Positions 6,612 to 8,150 of a stretch of 8,150 bases of DNA are shown piece by piece. The translations under genes were made by a program, and so were the position numbers. The DNA is from Anaerolineaceae bacterium (lineage in GTDB: Bacteria > Chloroflexota > Anaerolineae > Anaerolineales > Anaerolineaceae). The first letter of the stretch is position 1, and each line of letters opens with the position of its first letter. The stretch spans positions 1 through 8,150 of the forward strand of contig DLXG01000215.1 of assembly GCA_003448875.1 (NCBI GenBank), in the 5' to 3' direction. The notes under the pieces are model-generated. The model saw nothing but the letters and a program-made list of their open reading frames with translations, was not told the DNA's origin and made no database searches.

Positions 6612-8150
6612 TTAGACGAAGAAAGCGTTGATTCTGGCAGCAAGTTGGGCCAGGCGGGCGGCGGGGTCGTCCGATTCGCGGATGTAGAGAAACTCAAAGC
6701 GATCGTAGCCGAATTTGTCTTTGTTCAGGCGCAGGAAGTCACTCTGAACATAGGCGCGGCGGGACTTGAAGGATTCCTCAAATCCTTCTCCTTTCGTTTC
6801 CACAATCAGCACCTTATAGGGATTGCCACTCTGGTCACGCTGTAAGATCAAGAAGTCGGGGGTGTATTCACCCAGCCACTTCCAGAAGTTGCCTTTTTTC
6901 TGATAGCAGTTGATGACAAATTCTGTCAGTCCGCGCTCGCCGTTGTAGTACAGTTCCAGGTTTTTGTCTTGAAAATCTTGCAGTTGCAGGCAGGCTTCCA
7001 GGAAGTCAAATTCCAGGCGGCTCTGGGCAAAACTGTATGGGATATAGTGCAGGGTGCGGTCTTTCCAGCGCACAGCCAGGCTGATGGATGGCACGGGGAT
7101 GTTGGCAAAGCCGGGCAAGTTCAGGCTGGCGTACTGCTGGCGGATGGTCTCTGCAATCTGCGCGTAATCCTGCTCCAGTTGTTCCCCGCTTTTGCCCTGC
7201 TTGTCCGCGTCCAGAATGGTTTTCGTATCCTGTTCGGATGGATAAGCGTTTTTCTCGCTCACTGGGGGCAGTTTGGAAGCCAGCAGCAGGTGAGCCTTCT
7301 GCGGAATGACCTGCTCATTGGTTTGCAGTTGGCGGCGGGTGAAGAAGGCGGCGCGAATGGCAGAACGGATGCGCTCCTGGTCGTAGAGCAGGTTCAGAGC
7401 GGTTTTCCCTTGCGGCGTGGGCGCGGTAATCGCGTTGAAAATGCTTTCAAGCGCAGCGCGGTGGGCTGTCAGGTCGCGGTAGGTGACGCCGCCGAAACTC
7501 TCGCGGACAATCAGGTTGAGCCACTGGTAAAAACGGATAACATCACCATGGACGGCGTTCACCACCTGGGTCTGGCTGAATGTGATAGTGGCCGCGTTCT
7601 GACCGGTCAGCGCCCCGCTTTGGGTTTGCCCGTAAACGCGGTAATTCTCCAGAGAGGCAAGCAGGTCGTTCAGGCGAGCATCCGGCGCGGGAGCGGTTTC
7701 CAGTTCCACTGCGCCGTAGTCAATGCGGAGTTGGTAAAAATCTACCGGCGGCAGTTTCAGGTAGGCGTCACGAGCAAAGCGGTCAATCGTTTTTGCCTGG
7801 GGCGTTTTGGCGATGGCGTTGATTTCCTGAATGCTGGTGCGTTGTTCGGCTTTGAGCTGCTTTTGCAGAATTTCGGCGTTATCTTCGTTGAGCCAGATGA
7901 GCGCAGTTTCGAGCGCGCCTTTTTCCACCTGGCGCAGGCAGCGGCAGGCGATTTGCAGCACCATGTTGGTTGGACTGTCTTTTTTCTGCGCCAAAATCAC
8001 ACCGGTCAACGAGCGGCAATCCCAGCCTTCCTTGCCGATTTGCACCAGCAGGATGATGCGTTTTTTCGATGTGGGGGTATCGAGCGCAGCAAATTCCAGT
8101 GCGGCTTCTTGCGGCACTTTGTAACTTGCGTTGCCGCGATGGTATTTCAG
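6612..8150 (-). CDS. res: Type III restriction enzyme Res subunit, C-terminal part (partial)
   Basis: The frame is open to the right edge, so the N-terminal part, including Walker A and the DEAD-type box, lies outside the window. The visible 512 residues are roughly the second half of a normal Res of 900-1000 residues. The GTG at 8115-8117 is internal, since eleven further in-frame codons precede it. The helicase end is present: QIGKEGWDCRSL (codons at about 8042-8007) matches motif V, and LQIACRCLRQ just after it matches motif VI of superfamily 2 (Q-x-x-R-x-x-R type). Near the C-terminus, YTPDFLI (Asp at 6855-6857) and IVETKGEG (Glu at 6798-6800, Lys two residues on) form a PD-(D/E)XK nuclease site. 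Res should translocate or diffuse on DNA with Mod and cut near unmethylated sites. It lies upstream of mod, whereas the common order is mod then res. GC is about 55-60%, like mod outside its AT-rich patch. Confidence 0.9.
   Translation of the reverse strand: MKYHRGNASYKVPQEAALEFAALDTPTSKKRIILLVQIGKEGWDCRSLTGVILAQKKDSPTNMVLQIACRCLRQVEKGALETALIWLNEDNAEILQKQLKAEQRTSIQEINAIAKTPQAKTIDRFARDAYLKLPPVDFYQLRIDYGAVELETAPAPDARLNDLLASLENYRVYGQTQSGALTGQNAATITFSQTQVVNAVHGDVIRFYQWLNLIVRESFGGVTYRDLTAHRAALESIFNAITAPTPQGKTALNLLYDQERIRSAIRAAFFTRRQLQTNEQVIPQKAHLLLASKLPPVSEKNAYPSEQDTKTILDADKQGKSGEQLEQDYAQIAETIRQQYASLNLPGFANIPVPSISLAVRWKDRTLHYIPYSFAQSRLEFDFLEACLQLQDFQDKNLELYYNGERGLTEFVINCYQKKGNFWKWLGEYTPDFLILQRDQSGNPYKVLIVETKGEGFEESFKSRRAYVQSDFLRLNKDKFGYDRFEFLYIRESDDPAARLAQLAARINAFFV

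Noticed and set aside
1..8150. CRISPR array, insertion sequence or integrase gene
   Set aside because: No regularly spaced repeats, transposase or recombinase motifs were seen in any frame.

Overview
The window looks like a bacterial accessory region, specifically a defence island. It lies beside a tRNA gene and what appears to be the end of a phage-type recombination gene. No gene fixes the species. The mosaic base composition, GGAGG-type ribosome binding sites, a TTG start and a tRNA without an encoded CCA end all fit many bacteria. Chloroflexota is possible but is only a weak impression.

Layout. Positions 1-430 (+) hold the 3' end of a GC-rich (about 65% in a sampled row) gene. It has a C-terminal domain resembling the one found after exodeoxyribonuclease X and is followed by a hairpin terminator. 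Positions 539-610 (+) are a tRNA gene, read here as tRNA-Val(CAC), with its own strong terminator. Positions 650-1076 carry no convincing gene but are dense in symmetrical DNA: a degenerate inverted copy of the tRNA 5' half, a 12-bp hairpin, a 16-bp GC palindrome fused to a 31-bp palindrome, and a nested direct/inverted repeat unit. Positions 1004-1076 show nothing further, only AT-rich DNA up to the end of the defence operon.

Positions 1077-8150 form one tightly packed operon on the minus strand. In transcription order it is: Type III restriction subunit res (5' end outside the window), Type III methyltransferase mod, an OLD-family ATPase/TOPRIM nuclease, and a UvrD-like SF1 helicase. The last two genes match the Gabija anti-phage system (GajA and GajB). 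Gaps are 30 nt and 14 nt, followed by a 26-nt overlap, so co-transcription and translational coupling are likely. The promoter should lie upstream of res, outside the window.

How the genes work together. Mod should methylate adenine at a short asymmetric site, and Res should translocate on and cut DNA lacking that mark. GajA should nick or cleave DNA when nucleotide pools fall, with GajB as the partner helicase. All catalytic motifs checked by eye are present, so both systems look functional. Base composition is layered: res/mod about 55-60% GC, gajA lower, gajB lower still. A patch of about 35% GC inside mod coincides with the expected target-recognition domain. This suggests the operon was assembled from separately acquired parts and that the methyltransferase specificity domain was swapped.
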